Shown: positions 1 to 15,026 of the stretch, piece by piece
Layout: every line of letters starts with the position of its first letter
How positions within the stretch are numbered: position 1 is the first letter of the stretch
NCBI RefSeq assembly: GCF_032921865.1
Contig: NZ_CP136684.1
Coordinates: 3,011,001 to 3,075,000 of the forward strand
Reading direction: 5' to 3'
Length of the DNA stretch: 64,000 bases
Source of the DNA: Thalassospira lucentensis
GTDB lineage: Bacteria > Pseudomonadota > Alphaproteobacteria > Rhodospirillales > Thalassospiraceae
The notes under the pieces: generated by a model
The model's database searches: none
What the model saw: only the letters and a program-made list of their open reading frames with translations
Told to the model about the DNA's origin: nothing
Made by a program: the position numbers and the translations under genes

Positions 1-4005
<4,005 letters not shown>

Positions 4006-4034
4006 CATCGCCGCGCAAGCTTGTTAAAGAATCA

Positions 4035-4076
4035 GAGGCGAACCGGGAATTATCTATCGATGCACCGGTTCGCCTC
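4035..4076 (+). terminator. Stem-loop after rpoC (12-bp stem, no T run)
   Basis: GAGGCGAACCGG (4035-4046) is the exact reverse complement of CCGGTTCGCCTC (4065-4076), with an 18-base loop. No thymine run follows, so this is not a classical intrinsic terminator. It may slow polymerase for Rho or stabilise the rpoC 3' end. Confidence 0.4.
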
Positions 4077-4116
4077 GGCGTTTGAAGCGCCAACTCGAAG
4101 GCCCACAGGGTTTTGC

Positions 4117-4145
4117 TTGACGCGAAATGGGGCCGTCACTAGTAT
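4117..4145 (+). promoter_or_regulatory. Probable sigma-70 promoter of the str operon
   Basis: TTGACG at 4117-4122 is followed, after a 17-base spacer, by TAGTAT at 4140-4145. The -35 box is preceded by GC (GCTTGACG), as is common in strong alphaproteobacterial promoters. It is the best promoter in the rpoC-rpsL gap and would drive rpsL-rpsG-fusA-tuf and probably genes beyond. Confidence 0.6.
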
Positions 4146-4379
4146 GCGCCCACCGAATCTCGGGGGGTGTAGCTGTGTCGGTGCCAAATTGCTTGGCAAC
4201 GGGCGGTTTTGCCCCCCGTCGCTTGAGTGCGACTCTAACGGCCGTCGAGGGCAGGATGATCCTGCGTAATGGGCGGTCCGTATTTGCGTTTGCAGGATTT
4301 GCAAAGGCATGCGGTCGTTCGTCGTGCGTCGATAGAGCAGCGCCCTTGTGGCGTCCGTTAAAGTACAAAGGGAAAGTTA

Positions 4380-4751
4380 ATGCCCACTATTAACCAGTTG
4401 ATCCGCAAATCGCGGACTCCGCGCACCCAGCGCGACATGGTTCCGGCACTGGAAGCCTGCCCGCAGAAACGCGGCGTATGCACCCGTGTCTACACCACGA
4501 CCCCGAAGAAGCCGAACTCGGCACTTCGTAAGGTTGCTCGTGTCCGTTTGACCAACGGCTACGAAGTTACCAGCTACATTCCGGGTGAAGGTCACAACCT
4601 GCAGGAACACTCTGTCGTCATGATCCGTGGCGGCCGCGTAAAGGATTTGCCGGGTGTGCGTTACCACATCATTCGCGGTACCCTCGATACCCAGGGTGTC
4701 AAAGACCGTAAACAGCGTCGTTCGAAATACGGCGCGAAACGCCCGAAATAA
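4380..4751 (+). CDS. rpsL: 30S ribosomal protein S12
   Basis: This 123-residue protein sits at the decoding centre of the 30S subunit. The family signature [15 protein letters not shown] and the loop [13 protein letters not shown] are both present. Lys43/Lys44 and Lys88, positions where streptomycin-resistance substitutions usually fall, are wild type, so nothing here predicts S12-mediated resistance. Asp89 is the residue methylthiolated by RimO in homologues. It is the first gene of the str operon; rpsG follows after 12 bp. Confidence 0.98.
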   Translation: MPTINQLIRKSRTPRTQRDMVPALEACPQKRGVCTRVYTTTPKKPNSALRKVARVRLTNGYEVTSYIPGEGHNLQEHSVVMIRGGRVKDLPGVRYHIIRGTLDTQGVKDRKQRRSKYGAKRPK

Positions 4752-5231
<480 letters not shown>

Positions 5232-5258
5232 TTCAGACCTCAAGATCAAGAGTCGATT

Positions 5259-7340
5259 ATGGTACAACGTACTCCGATCTCTCGGTATCGCAACATCGGC
5301 ATCATGGCTCACATCGATGCTGGTAAAACGACGACCACCGAGCGAATTCTATTCTACACCGGCAAGTCCTACAAAATCGGCGAAGTCCACGACGGCGCCG
5401 CAACCATGGACTGGATGGAACAGGAACAGGAACGTGGCATTACGATTACGTCTGCTGCGACGACCTGCTTCTGGAAAGATAACCGCATCAACATCATCGA
5501 TACCCCGGGCCACGTTGACTTCACGATTGAAGTTGAACGTTCGCTTCGTGTTCTCGATGGTGCATGCGCTGTTTTCGATGCCGTTTCCGGTGTTGAACCG
5601 CAGACCGAAACCGTATGGCGCCAGGCTGACAAGTACCGCGTTCCGCGCATGTGCTTCGTCAACAAAATGGACCGTACCGGTGCGGACTTCTTCCGCTGTG
5701 TTCAGATGATCAAAGACCGTCTCGGTGCCAACGCGGCTGTCATGCAGCTGCCGATCGGTTCCGAAATGGAATTCGAAGGTGTTGTCGATCTGGTGAAAAA
5801 CCAGGAAATCGTCTGGAAAGACGAGAGCCTCGGCGCAGAATTCGAATATCGCGACATTCGCGACTCGCTCAAGGACCAGGCTGAAGAGTACCGTGAAGCT
5901 CTGATCGAACAGGCTGTCGAGTGCGATGAAGCTGCCATGGAAGCTTACCTCGAAGGCGAAATGCCGTCCGAGGAAGTTCTCAAGAAGTGCATCCGTAAAG
6001 GTACGCTGAAAGGCGAACTGGTTCCGGTCCTTCTGGGCACCGCGTTCAAGAACAAAGGCGTTCAGCCGCTTCTTGATGCCGTCATCGATTACATGCCGGC
6101 TCCGGACGACATCGAAGACGTGCGCGGCATCAAGCCGGGCACCGAAGACGAGCCGGACTCACGTCCGCTGAACGACGAAGCACCGTTCTCCGGTCTTGCA
6201 TTCAAGATCATGAGCGATCCGTTCGTTGGCTCGCTGACGTTCGTACGTATCTATTCCGGTATGCTTGAAGCCGGTTCTTACGTTCTCAACTCTGTCAAAG
6301 AGAAAAAAGAACGTATCGGCCGTATGCTTCTTATGCATTCAAACAACCGCGAAGAAATCAAATACGCTTGCTCGGGCGACATCGTTGCTCTGGTTGGTCT
6401 GAAGGATACCACCACCGGTGATACCCTTTGCGATCCGGCCAAGCCGATCATCCTTGAGCGTATGGAATTCCCGGATCCGGTTATCGAGATCGCTGTTGAG
6501 CCGAAATCGAAAGCCGACCAGGAGAAAATGGGTCTCGCCCTTGCACGTCTTGCACAGGAAGATCCGTCGTTCCGCGTCAAAACCGACCACGAATCCGGCC
6601 AGACCATCATTTCCGGTATGGGCGAACTTCACCTCGACATCATCGTCGATCGCATGAAGCGTGAATTCAAGGTCGAAGCAAACGTCGGCGCGCCGCAGGT
6701 TGCTTATCGTGAGACGATTTCCCAGGAAGTCGACATCGATTACACCCACAAGAAACAGTCGGGTGGTTCGGGTCAGTTCGCACGTATCAAGTTGACCTTC
6801 ACCCCGGGTGAACCGGGCAGCGGGTTCTCCTTCAAGGATACCGTCGTTGGCGGTAACGTTCCGAAGGAATACATCCCGGGTGTTGCCAAGGGTCTTGAAA
6901 CCTCGCTTAACAGCGGTGTGATTGCCGGCTTCCCGGTCACCGACTTCTCGGTCACCCTGACCGACGGTGCGTATCACGACGTTGACTCGAGCGTCATGGC
7001 CTTCGAAATCGCAGCTCGTGCCGCCTTCCGTGAAGGTCTCTCGAAAGCTCGTCCGAAGCTTCTCGAGCCGATCATGAAGGTCGAAGTTGTGACGCCGGAA
7101 GAGTACATGGGCGACATCATCGGTGACCTTAACAGTCGCCGTGGTCAGGTCCGTGACATGGATTCCCGTGGTATCGCACGCGTTGTTAGCGCGTTTGTCC
7201 CGCTGGCGAACATGTTCGGTTACGTCAATACCCTGCGCTCCATGTCCCAGGGCCGTGCCCAGTTCGTGATGCAGTTCGATCATTACGCCGACGTCCCGCA
7301 GGCAGTTGCGGACGAAGTCAAGGCCAAGTCGGCCGGCTAA
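5259..7340 (+). CDS. fusA: Elongation factor G
   Basis: EF-G is the GTPase that drives translocation on the ribosome and, with RRF, ribosome recycling. The 693-residue protein shows the G1 loop [12 protein letters not shown] near residue 17, DTPGHVDFT (G3) and NKMDRTG (G4), then domains II-V ending with the usual [12 protein letters not shown] region. Length and start ([20 protein letters not shown]) match the canonical bacterial FusA. It lies 27 bp after rpsG and 28 bp before tuf. Confidence 0.98.
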   Translation: MVQRTPISRYRNIGIMAHIDAGKTTTTERILFYTGKSYKIGEVHDGAATMDWMEQEQERGITITSAATTCFWKDNRINIIDTPGHVDFTIEVERSLRVLDGACAVFDAVSGVEPQTETVWRQADKYRVPRMCFVNKMDRTGADFFRCVQMIKDRLGANAAVMQLPIGSEMEFEGVVDLVKNQEIVWKDESLGAEFEYRDIRDSLKDQAEEYREALIEQAVECDEAAMEAYLEGEMPSEEVLKKCIRKGTLKGELVPVLLGTAFKNKGVQPLLDAVIDYMPAPDDIEDVRGIKPGTEDEPDSRPLNDEAPFSGLAFKIMSDPFVGSLTFVRIYSGMLEAGSYVLNSVKEKKERIGRMLLMHSNNREEIKYACSGDIVALVGLKDTTTGDTLCDPAKPIILERMEFPDPVIEIAVEPKSKADQEKMGLALARLAQEDPSFRVKTDHESGQTIISGMGELHLDIIVDRMKREFKVEANVGAPQVAYRETISQEVDIDYTHKKQSGGSGQFARIKLTFTPGEPGSGFSFKDTVVGGNVPKEYIPGVAKGLETSLNSGVIAGFPVTDFSVTLTDGAYHDVDSSVMAFEIAARAAFREGLSKARPKLLEPIMKVEVVTPEEYMGDIIGDLNSRRGQVRDMDSRGIARVVSAFVPLANMFGYVNTLRSMSQGRAQFVMQFDHYADVPQAVADEVKAKSAG

Positions 7341-7368
7341 GGCGAAGCCAGAATAAACGGAGTTAGAA

Positions 7369-8559
7369 ATGGCTAAAGAAAAATTTGCCCGTACAAAACC
7401 GCACGTGAACGTCGGCACCATCGGCCACGTTGACCACGGTAAAACCACGCTGACCGCAGCGATCACCAAAGTTCTCGCAGAGAGCGGCGGCGCATCGTTC
7501 CAGGACTACAGCATGATCGACAAAGCCCCGGAAGAGAAAGCTCGTGGTATCACGATCTCGACCGCGCACGTCGAATACGAAACGGCGAACCGCCACTATG
7601 CGCACGTCGACTGCCCGGGCCACGCTGACTATGTTAAAAACATGATCACCGGTGCGGCACAGATGGATGGCGGCATCCTGGTTGTTTCGGCAGCAGACGG
7701 CCCGATGCCGCAGACCCGCGAGCACATCCTGCTTGCCCGTCAGGTTGGCGTTCCGGCCCTCGTCGTGTTCATGAACAAGGTTGACCAGGTCGATGACGAG
7801 GAACTCCTCGAGCTCGTCGAAATGGAAATCCGTGAACTTCTGTCGTCCTACGACTTCCCGGGCGACGACATTCCGATCGTTAAAGGTTCGGCTCTTGCTG
7901 CCCTTGAAGGTCGTGATGACGCGATTGGCAAAGAAGCGATCCTGAAACTGATGGAAGCTGTTGACAGCTACATCCCGGCACCGGAACGTCCGAAAGACCG
8001 TCCGTTCCTGATGCCGATCGAGGACGTGTTCTCGATCTCGGGTCGTGGTACCGTTGTAACCGGCCGTGTTGAAACCGGTATCGTCAAGGTTGGTGAAGAA
8101 GTCGAAATCGTCGGTATCAAAGACACCGTCAAAACGATCGTCACCGGCGTTGAGATGTTCCGCAAGCTGCTCGATCAGGGTGAAGCTGGCGACAATATCG
8201 GCGCACTGCTGCGCGGCACCAAACGTGAAGACGTCGAACGTGGCCAGGTTCTGGCACATGTCGGCTCGATCAAGCCGCACACCAAGTTCACTGCAGAAGC
8301 CTACATCCTGACCAAGGATGAAGGTGGCCGTCACACGCCGTTCTTCTCGAACTACCGTCCGCAGTTCTACTTCCGTACCACTGACGTCACCGGCTCGATC
8401 GAGCTGCCGGCAGGCACGGAAATGGTTATGCCGGGCGACAACGTCCAGATGACCGCGACCCTCATTGCACCGATCGCAATGGACGAAGGTCTGCGTTTCG
8501 CAATCCGTGAAGGCGGTCGTACCGTCGGCGCGGGCGTTGTTGCCAAGATCATCGAGTAA
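7369..8559 (+). CDS. tuf: Elongation factor Tu
   Basis: EF-Tu delivers aminoacyl-tRNA to the ribosomal A site. The 396-residue protein starts [16 protein letters not shown] and carries [22 protein letters not shown] and NKVDQVDD, followed by the two beta-barrel domains. ACGGAG precedes the start at good spacing. Many alphaproteobacteria carry a second tuf copy elsewhere, which cannot be judged from this window. A hairpin region separates it from rpsJ. Confidence 0.98.
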   Translation: MAKEKFARTKPHVNVGTIGHVDHGKTTLTAAITKVLAESGGASFQDYSMIDKAPEEKARGITISTAHVEYETANRHYAHVDCPGHADYVKNMITGAAQMDGGILVVSAADGPMPQTREHILLARQVGVPALVVFMNKVDQVDDEELLELVEMEIRELLSSYDFPGDDIPIVKGSALAALEGRDDAIGKEAILKLMEAVDSYIPAPERPKDRPFLMPIEDVFSISGRGTVVTGRVETGIVKVGEEVEIVGIKDTVKTIVTGVEMFRKLLDQGEAGDNIGALLRGTKREDVERGQVLAHVGSIKPHTKFTAEAYILTKDEGGRHTPFFSNYRPQFYFRTTDVTGSIELPAGTEMVMPGDNVQMTATLIAPIAMDEGLRFAIREGGRTVGAGVVAKIIE

Positions 8560-8580
8560 TTTTCTCTTGATCTTTGTGAA

Positions 8581-8618
8581 GCGGGCGGCTATGTAAGCCG
8601 CCCGCAACACTTTTGCGG
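8581..8618 (+). promoter_or_regulatory. Overlapping alternative hairpins in the tuf-rpsJ leader
   Basis: GCGGGCGGCT (8581-8590) pairs perfectly with AGCCGCCCGC (8596-8605) around a 5-base loop. A second stem, CCGCAA (8602-8607) with TTGCGG (8613-8618), reuses the last bases of the first, so the two cannot form together. TTTT at 8611-8614 follows the first stem after 5 bases. This layout fits an attenuator or partial terminator ahead of the S10 operon; the function is inferred. Confidence 0.45.
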
Positions 8619-8677
8619 CAATCGTCAACTCCAGTTGAGGGGCCGGTGTCCTTTTGAGGGCTCCGGTACATAATTAC

Positions 8678-8986
8678 ATGGATAGTCAGAACATTCGCAT
8701 TCGCCTGAAGGCGTTTGACCATCGCGTGCTGGATCAGTCCACGCGCGAGATCGTCAATACGGCGAAGCGCACTGGCGCAGAGGTCCGCGGCCCGATTCCG
8801 CTGCCGACCCGCATTGAGAAATACACTGTTCTGCGGTCTCCGCACATCGATAAGAAATCGCGTGAACAGTTCGAAATCCGTACGCATAAGCGTCTTCTCG
8901 ACATTGTCGACCCGACTCCCCAGACCGTTGATGCTCTGATGAAGCTCGACCTGGCTGCAGGCGTCGACGTCGAGATCAAACTTTAA
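8678..8986 (+). CDS. rpsJ: 30S ribosomal protein S10
   Basis: S10 is a 30S head protein that also joins NusB in transcription antitermination. I chose ATG 8678 because [20 protein letters not shown] is the standard family N-terminus and gives 102 residues; an in-frame TTG at 8654 would add eight unconserved residues. The Shine-Dalgarno element is weak and distant (GAGGG at 8656-8660), which is unusual for this cluster and may mean structure-controlled initiation. It is the first gene of the S10 operon. Confidence 0.97.
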   Translation: MDSQNIRIRLKAFDHRVLDQSTREIVNTAKRTGAEVRGPIPLPTRIEKYTVLRSPHIDKKSREQFEIRTHKRLLDIVDPTPQTVDALMKLDLAAGVDVEIKL

Positions 8987-9002
8987 TCGGGAGTAAGCCG
9001 CA

Positions 9003-9722
9003 ATGCGTAGTGGACTTATTACCCAGAAGGTTGGCATGACTCGCGTCTTCACGGACGAAGGCGTGCACCTTCCTGTCACCGTTCTGAAAGTCGATAACCT
9101 TCAGGTCGTTGCTAATCGTACCAGCGACACCGACGGTTACGTTGCTGTTCAGCTTGGCTATGGCAAAGCAAAAGTGAAAAACGTATCGAAGCCGATGCGC
9201 GGTCACTTCGCAAAAGCCAAGGTTGAGCCGAAAGCGAAACTTGCTGAATTCCGCGTTAGCGAAGATGCGCTGATCGAAGTCGGTGCCGAACTTTCGGCTG
9301 CCCACTTTGTCGAAGGCCAGTTCGTTGACGTTATCGGCACCTCCATCGGTAAAGGTTTTGCCGGTGCGATGAAGCGCCATAACTTCGGTGGTCTGCGTGC
9401 GTCGCACGGTGTGTCTGTATCGCACCGTTCGCATGGTTCCACCGGTCAGTGCCAGGATCCGGGCCGCGTCTTCAAAGGTAAGAAGATGGCTGGTCACATG
9501 GGTGCGGCTCGCGTTACCGTTCAGTCCCTGAAAATCGTCTCTACCGACGCTGACAAGGGTCTTGTTCTGGTTCACGGTGCTGTTCCGGGTCATGCTGGTG
9601 CGTATGTCCTTGTTAAGGATGCTGTGAAACGTGCTGCACCGGAAGGTCTGCCGTTCCCGGCCGCGCTTAAGGGTGCTGCTGCCCCGGCTGCTGAAGAAGC
9701 TGCCGCCGAGGATAAGGAATAA
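9003..9722 (+). CDS. rplC: 50S ribosomal protein L3
   Basis: L3 is an early-assembly 50S protein whose loop reaches toward the peptidyl transferase centre. The 239-residue product has the family core [16 protein letters not shown] and the motif [10 protein letters not shown]. Its C-terminus carries an Ala/Glu-rich extension (about the last 25 residues), typical of alphaproteobacterial L3 and longer than in E. coli. rplD follows after 5 bp. Confidence 0.97.
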   Translation: MRSGLITQKVGMTRVFTDEGVHLPVTVLKVDNLQVVANRTSDTDGYVAVQLGYGKAKVKNVSKPMRGHFAKAKVEPKAKLAEFRVSEDALIEVGAELSAAHFVEGQFVDVIGTSIGKGFAGAMKRHNFGGLRASHGVSVSHRSHGSTGQCQDPGRVFKGKKMAGHMGAARVTVQSLKIVSTDADKGLVLVHGAVPGHAGAYVLVKDAVKRAAPEGLPFPAALKGAAAPAAEEAAAEDKE

Positions 9723-9727
9723 GCATC

Positions 9728-10348
9728 ATGAAGCACGATATTCTGAAACTTGACGCGTCCAAGGCAGGTAACATCGATCTTGCAGAAGAGATCTTTGGTC
9801 TGGACGTTCGTCGTGACATCCTTCACCGCATGGTGAACTGGCAGCTGGCAAAGCGTCGCGCCGGGACCCATAAGGTCAAGGAAAAGAGCGAGATCTCTGC
9901 GACCACGAAAAAGTTCGTACGTCAGAAGGGTAGTGGCGGTGCACGTCACGGTTCCCGTAAAGCCGTACAGTTCCGTGGTGGTGGTGTAGCGCATGGTCCG
10001 CGTGTTCGCGATCATTCGCACGATCTGACCAAGAAATTCCGTAAGCTCGCGCTGAAAACCGCTCTGTCGGCCAAAGCAAAGGACGGTAAGCTTATCGTTC
10101 TGGACTCCGCGGAATTCTCGGACGCCAAAACCAAGAATCTGGTCGCAGTTTTCGCTAAGCTCGGCTGGAAATCTGCACTGATCATCGACGGTTCGCAGGT
10201 CAATGAGGGCTTTGCACGCGCTGCGCGCAACATCCCGCAGATTGATGTGCTGCCCGAGATTGGTGCTAACGTCTATGACATCCTGCGCCGTGACACCCTG
10301 GTGCTGACCAAGGGTGCGGTCGAAGCGTTGGAGGCACGTCTCAAATGA
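9728..10348 (+). CDS. rplD: 50S ribosomal protein L4
   Basis: L4 lines part of the peptide exit tunnel; in E. coli it also represses the S10 operon. The 206-residue protein has the conserved extended loop [20 protein letters not shown] (about residues 60-80), the region where macrolide-resistance changes occur in other species. The stop overlaps the rplW start by 4 bp (ATGA), giving translational coupling. Confidence 0.97.
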   Translation: MKHDILKLDASKAGNIDLAEEIFGLDVRRDILHRMVNWQLAKRRAGTHKVKEKSEISATTKKFVRQKGSGGARHGSRKAVQFRGGGVAHGPRVRDHSHDLTKKFRKLALKTALSAKAKDGKLIVLDSAEFSDAKTKNLVAVFAKLGWKSALIIDGSQVNEGFARAARNIPQIDVLPEIGANVYDILRRDTLVLTKGAVEALEARLK

Positions 10349-10647
10349 CGATCATCAGCAAAGAGCGGATGTACGAAGTCATCCGCGCCCCGCATATCAC
10401 TGAAAAGTCGACGCTGATTTCTGAACACAACGCAGTTGCGTTCAAAGTTGCGATCGACGCCACCAAGCCGGAGATCAAGGCTGCTGTGGAAGGTCTGTTC
10501 GGGGTGAAGGTCAAGGCGGTCAATACCTCTGTGGTAAAAGGCAAGACCAAGCGTTTTCGCGGTACTGTCGGTCGCCGGAGCGATTTCAAGAAAGCGATGG
10601 TTACCCTCGAAGAGGGTCAGTCCATCGACGTGACGACGGGAATCTAA
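10345..10647 (+). CDS. rplW: 50S ribosomal protein L23
   Basis: L23 sits at the tunnel exit and is the docking site for trigger factor and SRP. The 100-residue protein has [12 protein letters not shown] near its N-terminus and the [16 protein letters not shown] core. Its ATG overlaps the rplD stop by 4 bp, so it is probably translated by coupling. rplB starts 3 bp later. Confidence 0.97.
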   Translation: MTIISKERMYEVIRAPHITEKSTLISEHNAVAFKVAIDATKPEIKAAVEGLFGVKVKAVNTSVVKGKTKRFRGTVGRRSDFKKAMVTLEEGQSIDVTTGI

Positions 10648-10650
10648 GAC

Positions 10651-11478
10651 ATGGCTTTGAAGAAGTTTAAACCAACCTCTCCTGGTCGCCGTCAGCTGGT
10701 TCTTGTCGATCGTTCCGATCTCCACAAGGGCAAGCCGATCAAAGCGTTGACCGAAGGTCTTCGCAAGAAAGGTGGCCGTAACAACTCTGGTCGTATCACC
10801 GCCCGCCGTATTGGTGGTGGTCACAAGCGTCGTTACCGCATCATCGACTTCAAACGTACCAAGTTTGATGTCGTCGGTACGGTCGAACGTCTGGAATATG
10901 ATCCGAACCGCACGGCGTTCATCGCCCTGGTTCGTTATTCCGATGACGAGTTGGCCTACATCCTCGCACCGCAGCGTCTTGCTGTCGGCGACAACGTTGT
11001 TGCTGCCGAACGCGTAGACATTAAGCCGGGTAATGCCGCACCGCTGAAGAATATTCCGGTCGGTACCATCGTCCATAACGTCGAACTGAAAGCCGGTAAA
11101 GGTGGTCAGATCGCACGTTCGGCAGGCACCTATGTGCAGCTTGTCGGCAAGGACCAGGGTTACGCCCAGCTTAAGCTGTCCTCCGGTGAGGTACGTTTGG
11201 TTCGTGGTGAATGCATGGCTACCATCGGTGCCGTGTCCAACCAGGACCAGCAGAACACAAACCTTGGTAAAGCAGGCCGCAATCGCTGGCTTGGCAAGCG
11301 TCCTTCGGTTCGTGGTGTTGCCATGAACCCGATCGATCACCCGCATGGTGGTGGTGAAGGTCGCACTTCGGGTGGTCGTCACCCGGTTACGCCGTGGGGC
11401 AAGCCTACCAAGGGCAAACGTACCCGCTCGAACAAAAAGACTGACGCGCTCATCATGCGCCGTCGTCATAAGAGCTAA
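10651..11478 (+). CDS. rplB: 50S ribosomal protein L2
   Basis: L2 is needed for subunit joining and peptidyl transferase activity. The 275-residue protein shows [15 protein letters not shown] and the C-terminal signature [20 protein letters not shown], which includes the functionally important histidine. Length is canonical. A strong CGGAGGAGG element after its stop serves rpsS. Confidence 0.98.
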   Translation: MALKKFKPTSPGRRQLVLVDRSDLHKGKPIKALTEGLRKKGGRNNSGRITARRIGGGHKRRYRIIDFKRTKFDVVGTVERLEYDPNRTAFIALVRYSDDELAYILAPQRLAVGDNVVAAERVDIKPGNAAPLKNIPVGTIVHNVELKAGKGGQIARSAGTYVQLVGKDQGYAQLKLSSGEVRLVRGECMATIGAVSNQDQQNTNLGKAGRNRWLGKRPSVRGVAMNPIDHPHGGGEGRTSGGRHPVTPWGKPTKGKRTRSNKKTDALIMRRRHKS

Positions 11479-11494
11479 CGGAGGAGGCTAGACT

Positions 11495-11773
11495 ATGGCG
11501 CGTTCCGTTTGGAAGGGTCCGTTTGTAGACGGATACCTTCTTAAGAAAGCCGAAACAGTCCGTGCTTCAGGCCGGAATGAGGTAATTAAGACCTGGTCGC
11601 GGCGCTCGACGATTTTGCCGCAATTCGTAGGCCTCACCTTTGGGGTTTACAATGGCCAGAAGTTTCTGCCGGTACTTGTGAACGAAGATATGATCGGTCA
11701 TAAGTTCGGCGAGTTTTCGCCGACCCGTACCTACTATGGTCACGCGGCCGACAAGAAGGCGAAGAGGAAGTAA
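11495..11773 (+). CDS. rpsS: 30S ribosomal protein S19
   Basis: S19 forms a complex with S13 in the 30S head and contacts A-site tRNA. The 92-residue protein begins [20 protein letters not shown] and contains the [23 protein letters not shown] type core. GGAGGAGG lies 8-16 bp upstream, one of the best ribosome sites in the window. rplV follows 2 bp after the stop. Confidence 0.97.
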   Translation: MARSVWKGPFVDGYLLKKAETVRASGRNEVIKTWSRRSTILPQFVGLTFGVYNGQKFLPVLVNEDMIGHKFGEFSPTRTYYGHAADKKAKRK

Positions 11774-11775
11774 CG

Positions 11776-12156
11776 ATGGGTAAAAAAGCTGACATCCGTC
11801 GGCTGGCGGATAACGAGGCCGCGGCTTCGCTCCGGGCAGTACGCATTTCCCCGCGTAAGCTCAACCTCGTCGCCGAGTCGATCCGTGGTATGAAGGCAGA
11901 GGCTGCTTTGGCAGAGCTCACCTTCTCCAATAAACGCATTTCGCAGGACGTCAAAAAGCTGCTGGAATCGGCGATTGCTAACGCCGAGAACAACCACCAG
12001 CTTGATGTCGACCGTCTCTATATCAAAGAGGCGACTGTTGGTAAGGCATTCGTGATGAAACGTTGGCGGGCCCGCGCACGCGGTCGCGTTGGCAAGATCG
12101 TCAAGCCGTTCTCCAACATGCGCATCGTCGTCTGCGAACGTGAGGAGGCCGAGTAA
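11776..12156 (+). CDS. rplV: 50S ribosomal protein L22
   Basis: L22 binds all 23S rRNA domains and its beta-hairpin helps form the exit tunnel constriction. The 126-residue protein carries [20 protein letters not shown] and the C-terminal hairpin [15 protein letters not shown]. The terminal TAA shares one base with the rpsC start (TAATG), so coupling with rpsC is likely. Confidence 0.97.
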   Translation: MGKKADIRRLADNEAAASLRAVRISPRKLNLVAESIRGMKAEAALAELTFSNKRISQDVKKLLESAIANAENNHQLDVDRLYIKEATVGKAFVMKRWRARARGRVGKIVKPFSNMRIVVCEREEAE

Positions 12157-12842
12157 TGGGTCAGAAAGTAAATCCGATCGGTCTGCGCGTTGGCATTAAC
12201 CGTACCTGGGATTCCCGCTGGTACGCCAACAAGTCCGATTTCGCTGGCCTTCTTCATGAAGATCTGGCGATCCGTAAATACATCTTCGACCGTCTGAAAC
12301 AGGCGGGTGTTTCGAAGGTGATTATCGAACGTCCGGCGAAAAAAGCCCGCATTTCGATCCACTCCGCCCGTCCGGGTGTTGTGATCGGGAAAAAAGGCCA
12401 GGACATCGAGAAGCTCAAGAACGATCTGCAGAAACTGACCAAGTCGGAAGTGCAGGTTAACATCATCGAAATCCGTAAACCGGAAATCGATGCCAAGCTG
12501 GTCGCTGATAACATCGCCCAGCAGCTTGAGCGCCGTGTTTCGTTCCGTCGCGCCATGAAGCGCTCGGTTCAGAACGCAATCCGTCTCGGTGCTGGTGGCA
12601 TTCGTATTAATGCTGCTGGTCGTCTTGGTGGTGCTGAAATCGCTCGTACCGAATGGTACCGTGAAGGTCGCGTTCCGCTGCATACCCTGCGTGCGGACGT
12701 TGATTATGGCACTTCGGAAGCTCACACCACCTATGGTGTTTGCGGTCTGAAGGTCTGGATCTTCAAGGGCGAAATCATGGCTCACGATCCGTTGGCTTCA
12801 GAGCGTAAAGCGCTCGAGTCGGCTGGTTCAGGTCGTAAGTAA
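12156..12842 (+). CDS. rpsC: 30S ribosomal protein S3
   Basis: S3 is at the mRNA entry channel and has helicase-related function. The 228-residue protein begins [20 protein letters not shown], has the KH-type segment [16 protein letters not shown] and the C-terminal domain ending with VWIFKGEIM. Its start overlaps the rplV stop by one base. Confidence 0.97.
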   Translation: MGQKVNPIGLRVGINRTWDSRWYANKSDFAGLLHEDLAIRKYIFDRLKQAGVSKVIIERPAKKARISIHSARPGVVIGKKGQDIEKLKNDLQKLTKSEVQVNIIEIRKPEIDAKLVADNIAQQLERRVSFRRAMKRSVQNAIRLGAGGIRINAAGRLGGAEIARTEWYREGRVPLHTLRADVDYGTSEAHTTYGVCGLKVWIFKGEIMAHDPLASERKALESAGSGRK

Positions 12843-12854
12843 GGAGATAGAGAG

Positions 12855-13274
12855 ATGCTTTCTCCAAAACGTACAAAGTTCCGTAAAGCACACAAAGGTC
12901 GCCTTAAAGGTGAGGCCAAAGGTGGTACGGAACTTAATTTCGGCGCTTATGGCTTGAAAGCCTTGGAGCCGGAGCGTATAACGGCGCGTCAGATCGAAGC
13001 GGCTCGCCGCGCGATCACCCGCCACATGCGCCGTCAGGGCCGTGTGTGGATCCGTGTTTTCCCGGATCTCCCGGTATCGCAGAAGCCTGCTGAAGTCCGT
13101 CAGGGTAAAGGCAAAGGCTCGGTCGAATATTGGGCGGCACGCGTAAAACCGGGTCGGATTATGTTTGAACTTGACGGTGTTCCGCTGGATCTTGCACGTC
13201 GGGCTTTCGAGCTCGCAGCGGCAAAATTGCCGATCAAGACCAAGTTTGTCACGCGTCTTGGTGAAGGGGAGTAA
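12855..13274 (+). CDS. rplP: 50S ribosomal protein L16
   Basis: L16 organises the A-site side of the large subunit. The 139-residue protein starts [16 protein letters not shown] and contains [20 protein letters not shown] and [20 protein letters not shown]. The gene has AAGGAGAT upstream and lies 12 bp after rpsC. Confidence 0.97.
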   Translation: MLSPKRTKFRKAHKGRLKGEAKGGTELNFGAYGLKALEPERITARQIEAARRAITRHMRRQGRVWIRVFPDLPVSQKPAEVRQGKGKGSVEYWAARVKPGRIMFELDGVPLDLARRAFELAAAKLPIKTKFVTRLGEGE

Positions 13275-13280
13275 TTAGTG

Positions 13281-13481
13281 ATGAAAATTGCTGATCTCCG
13301 CGCGAAAAGCGCTGATGAACTAAAACAGATGCTGCTCGACCTGCGTAAGGAATCGTTCAATATGCGTTTCCAGCAGGCTTCCGGTCAGTTCGAGAACACT
13401 GCGCAGGTCCGTAAGGTCCGCCGTGATATCGCCCGCATCAAAACCCTTCTCGGAAACGAGAAGGGTGCTACTGCGGCCTAA
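13281..13481 (+). CDS. rpmC: 50S ribosomal protein L29
   Basis: L29 is a small helical protein near the tunnel exit, beside L23. I start at ATG 13281 ([14 protein letters not shown], 66 residues); a GTG at 13278 directly before it is possible but would add only one residue. The [11 protein letters not shown] segment is the family signature. rplP ends 6 bp upstream. Confidence 0.95.
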   Translation: MKIADLRAKSADELKQMLLDLRKESFNMRFQQASGQFENTAQVRKVRRDIARIKTLLGNEKGATAA

Positions 13482-13507
13482 CTGGACACGCATAGGAGTT
13501 AAGACAC

Positions 13508-13741
13508 ATGCCGAGGCGTGTATTGCAGGGGACAGTCGTTTCGACAAAAAACGACAAGACCGTGGTGGTCCGTGTGGAACGCCAGGTCATGCACCCGCTG
13601 TATAAAAAGTATGTGCGCAAGTCGAAGAAATTCCACGCGCATGATGAAGAGAACCGCTTCAAGACGGGTGACGTCGTTCGTATTCGCGAATGCCGGCCGA
13701 TCTCGAAATTGAAGTCTTGGGAAGTAGTGGTCGAGGAGTGA
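13508..13741 (+). CDS. rpsQ: 30S ribosomal protein S17
   Basis: S17 is an OB-fold primary binder of 16S rRNA. The 77-residue protein begins [20 protein letters not shown] and holds [18 protein letters not shown], the family signature. It ends the S10 operon; rplN follows after 34 bp without an obvious terminator, so transcription probably continues into spc. Confidence 0.97.
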   Translation: MPRRVLQGTVVSTKNDKTVVVRVERQVMHPLYKKYVRKSKKFHAHDEENRFKTGDVVRIRECRPISKLKSWEVVVEE

Positions 13742-13775
13742 GTCCTCAGCCCAACCATAGTCAAGGGGTAAACCC

Positions 13776-14144
13776 ATGATCCAGATGCAGTCCAATCTGG
13801 ACGTTGCCGATAATAGCGGCGCTCGCCGTGTTCAGTGCATCAAGGTGCTGGGCGGCTCGAAGCGCAAAACCGCTAATGTCGGTGATGTTATCGTGGTTTC
13901 CGTCAAGGAAGCCATTCCGCGCGGTCGTGTTAAGAAGGGTGCAGTTCACAAAGCTGTCATCGTTCGGACCGCAAAGGAAATTCGTCGTTCCGATGGTTCG
14001 GCGATCCGCTTTGACCGTAATGCTGCCGTTCTTATTAATGCGAACGGTGAGCCTATCGGTACGCGTATTTTCGGCCCGGTGACCCGTGAACTTCGTTCGC
14101 GTGGTTACATGAAGATCATTTCGCTTGCCCCGGAGGTGCTGTAA
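13776..14144 (+). CDS. rplN: 50S ribosomal protein L14
   Basis: L14 forms the bridge to the 30S subunit and is the target of the silencing factor RsfS. The 122-residue protein starts [19 protein letters not shown] and carries the signature [16 protein letters not shown]. It opens the spc operon. Its TAA shares one base with the rplX ATG. Confidence 0.97.
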   Translation: MIQMQSNLDVADNSGARRVQCIKVLGGSKRKTANVGDVIVVSVKEAIPRGRVKKGAVHKAVIVRTAKEIRRSDGSAIRFDRNAAVLINANGEPIGTRIFGPVTRELRSRGYMKIISLAPEVL

Positions 14145-14461
14145 TGGCTGCCAAGATTAAAAAGGGTGATCGCGTCATTGTTCTTACGGGTAAAGACAAA
14201 GGGAAAACCGGCGAAGTTATCGCCGCTTTCCCGACCGAGAACAAAGTTCTGGTTTCGGGCATCAACCTGGTGAAACGTCACCAGCGTCCGACCGGTGCTG
14301 ATGCTGGCGGCATCGTCGAGAAGGAAGCGAAAATCAACGTTTCCAACGTGGCGATTGTCGACCCGAAAGAAAACAAGCCGACCCGCGTCGGTTTCAAGAC
14401 CCTCGATGATGGTCGCAAGGTTCGCGTAGCGAAGCTCAGCGGCGAAGTCATCGACAACTGA
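14144..14461 (+). CDS. rplX: 50S ribosomal protein L24
   Basis: L24 starts 50S assembly. The 105-residue protein has the KOW motif [19 protein letters not shown] at residues 6-24 and the following [12 protein letters not shown] segment. One-base overlap with rplN suggests coupled translation. rplE begins 11 bp later. Confidence 0.97.
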   Translation: MAAKIKKGDRVIVLTGKDKGKTGEVIAAFPTENKVLVSGINLVKRHQRPTGADAGGIVEKEAKINVSNVAIVDPKENKPTRVGFKTLDDGRKVRVAKLSGEVIDN

Positions 14462-14472
14462 GGGACGGAAAA

Positions 14473-15012
14473 ATGACGCGCCTGCGCGAACATTACAAAG
14501 AAGTGGTGCGTGACGCACTCCAGAAGGAGTTCTCCTACGAGAACTCCATGGAGGTTCCGCGCCTCGAGAAGATCGTGATCAATATGGGTGTCGGCGACGC
14601 CACCCAGGATCGCAAAAAGCTGGAAGGTGCGGCAGCCGATCTTACTGCCATCACCGGTCAGAAGCCTATCTTCACCAAAGCGAAAAAGTCGGTAGCGGCT
14701 TTCAAGCTTCGTGAAGGCATGAACATCGGTTGTAAAGTGACCCTGCGTCGCGACCGTATGTACGAGTTCCTGGACCGTCTGGTCACTGTCGCGCTTCCGC
14801 GCGTTCGTGACTTCCGCGGCCTGAACAAAAAATCCTTCGATGGTCGTGGCAACTTTGCCATGGGCCTCAAGGAACAGTTCGTCTTTCCTGAAGTCGAGTA
14901 CGACAAAGTCAACTCGGTTCGCGGGATGGACATCATCATTTGCACCACGGCAAAGTCCGACGCCGAAGCTCTCGCCCTTCTCAAGGGCTTTGATCTTCCG
15001 TTCGGAAACTAA
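14473..15012 (+). CDS. rplE: 50S ribosomal protein L5
   Basis: L5 binds 5S rRNA and contacts P-site tRNA. The 179-residue protein has [16 protein letters not shown] and the signature [20 protein letters not shown]. Length and start are canonical. AACTGGAGG after its stop is the rpsN ribosome site. Confidence 0.97.
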   Translation: MTRLREHYKEVVRDALQKEFSYENSMEVPRLEKIVINMGVGDATQDRKKLEGAAADLTAITGQKPIFTKAKKSVAAFKLREGMNIGCKVTLRRDRMYEFLDRLVTVALPRVRDFRGLNKKSFDGRGNFAMGLKEQFVFPEVEYDKVNSVRGMDIIICTTAKSDAEALALLKGFDLPFGN

Positions 15013-15026
15013 CTGGAGGTTGGCCC

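Larger units (their letters stand above)
4006..4379 (+). other. rpoC-rpsL intergenic leader
   Basis: A 374-bp non-coding gap separates rpoC from the str operon. It holds a 12-bp perfect inverted repeat just after rpoC and a good sigma-70-like promoter, leaving an untranslated leader of about 230 bases before rpsL. I see no conserved small ORF. A long leader ahead of rpsL could host autoregulation, but no specific known motif is recognised. Confidence 0.5.

Noticed and set aside
4081-4379. Small ORFs in the rpoC-rpsL gap on both strands
   Set aside because: They are arginine- and proline-rich translations without a ribosome site and overlap the promoter and leader; no homologue comes to mind.
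7369-8559. Possible second tuf copy or duplication in the window
   Set aside because: Only one tuf coding region is present; nothing else in the window resembles EF-Tu apart from the related GTPase fusA.
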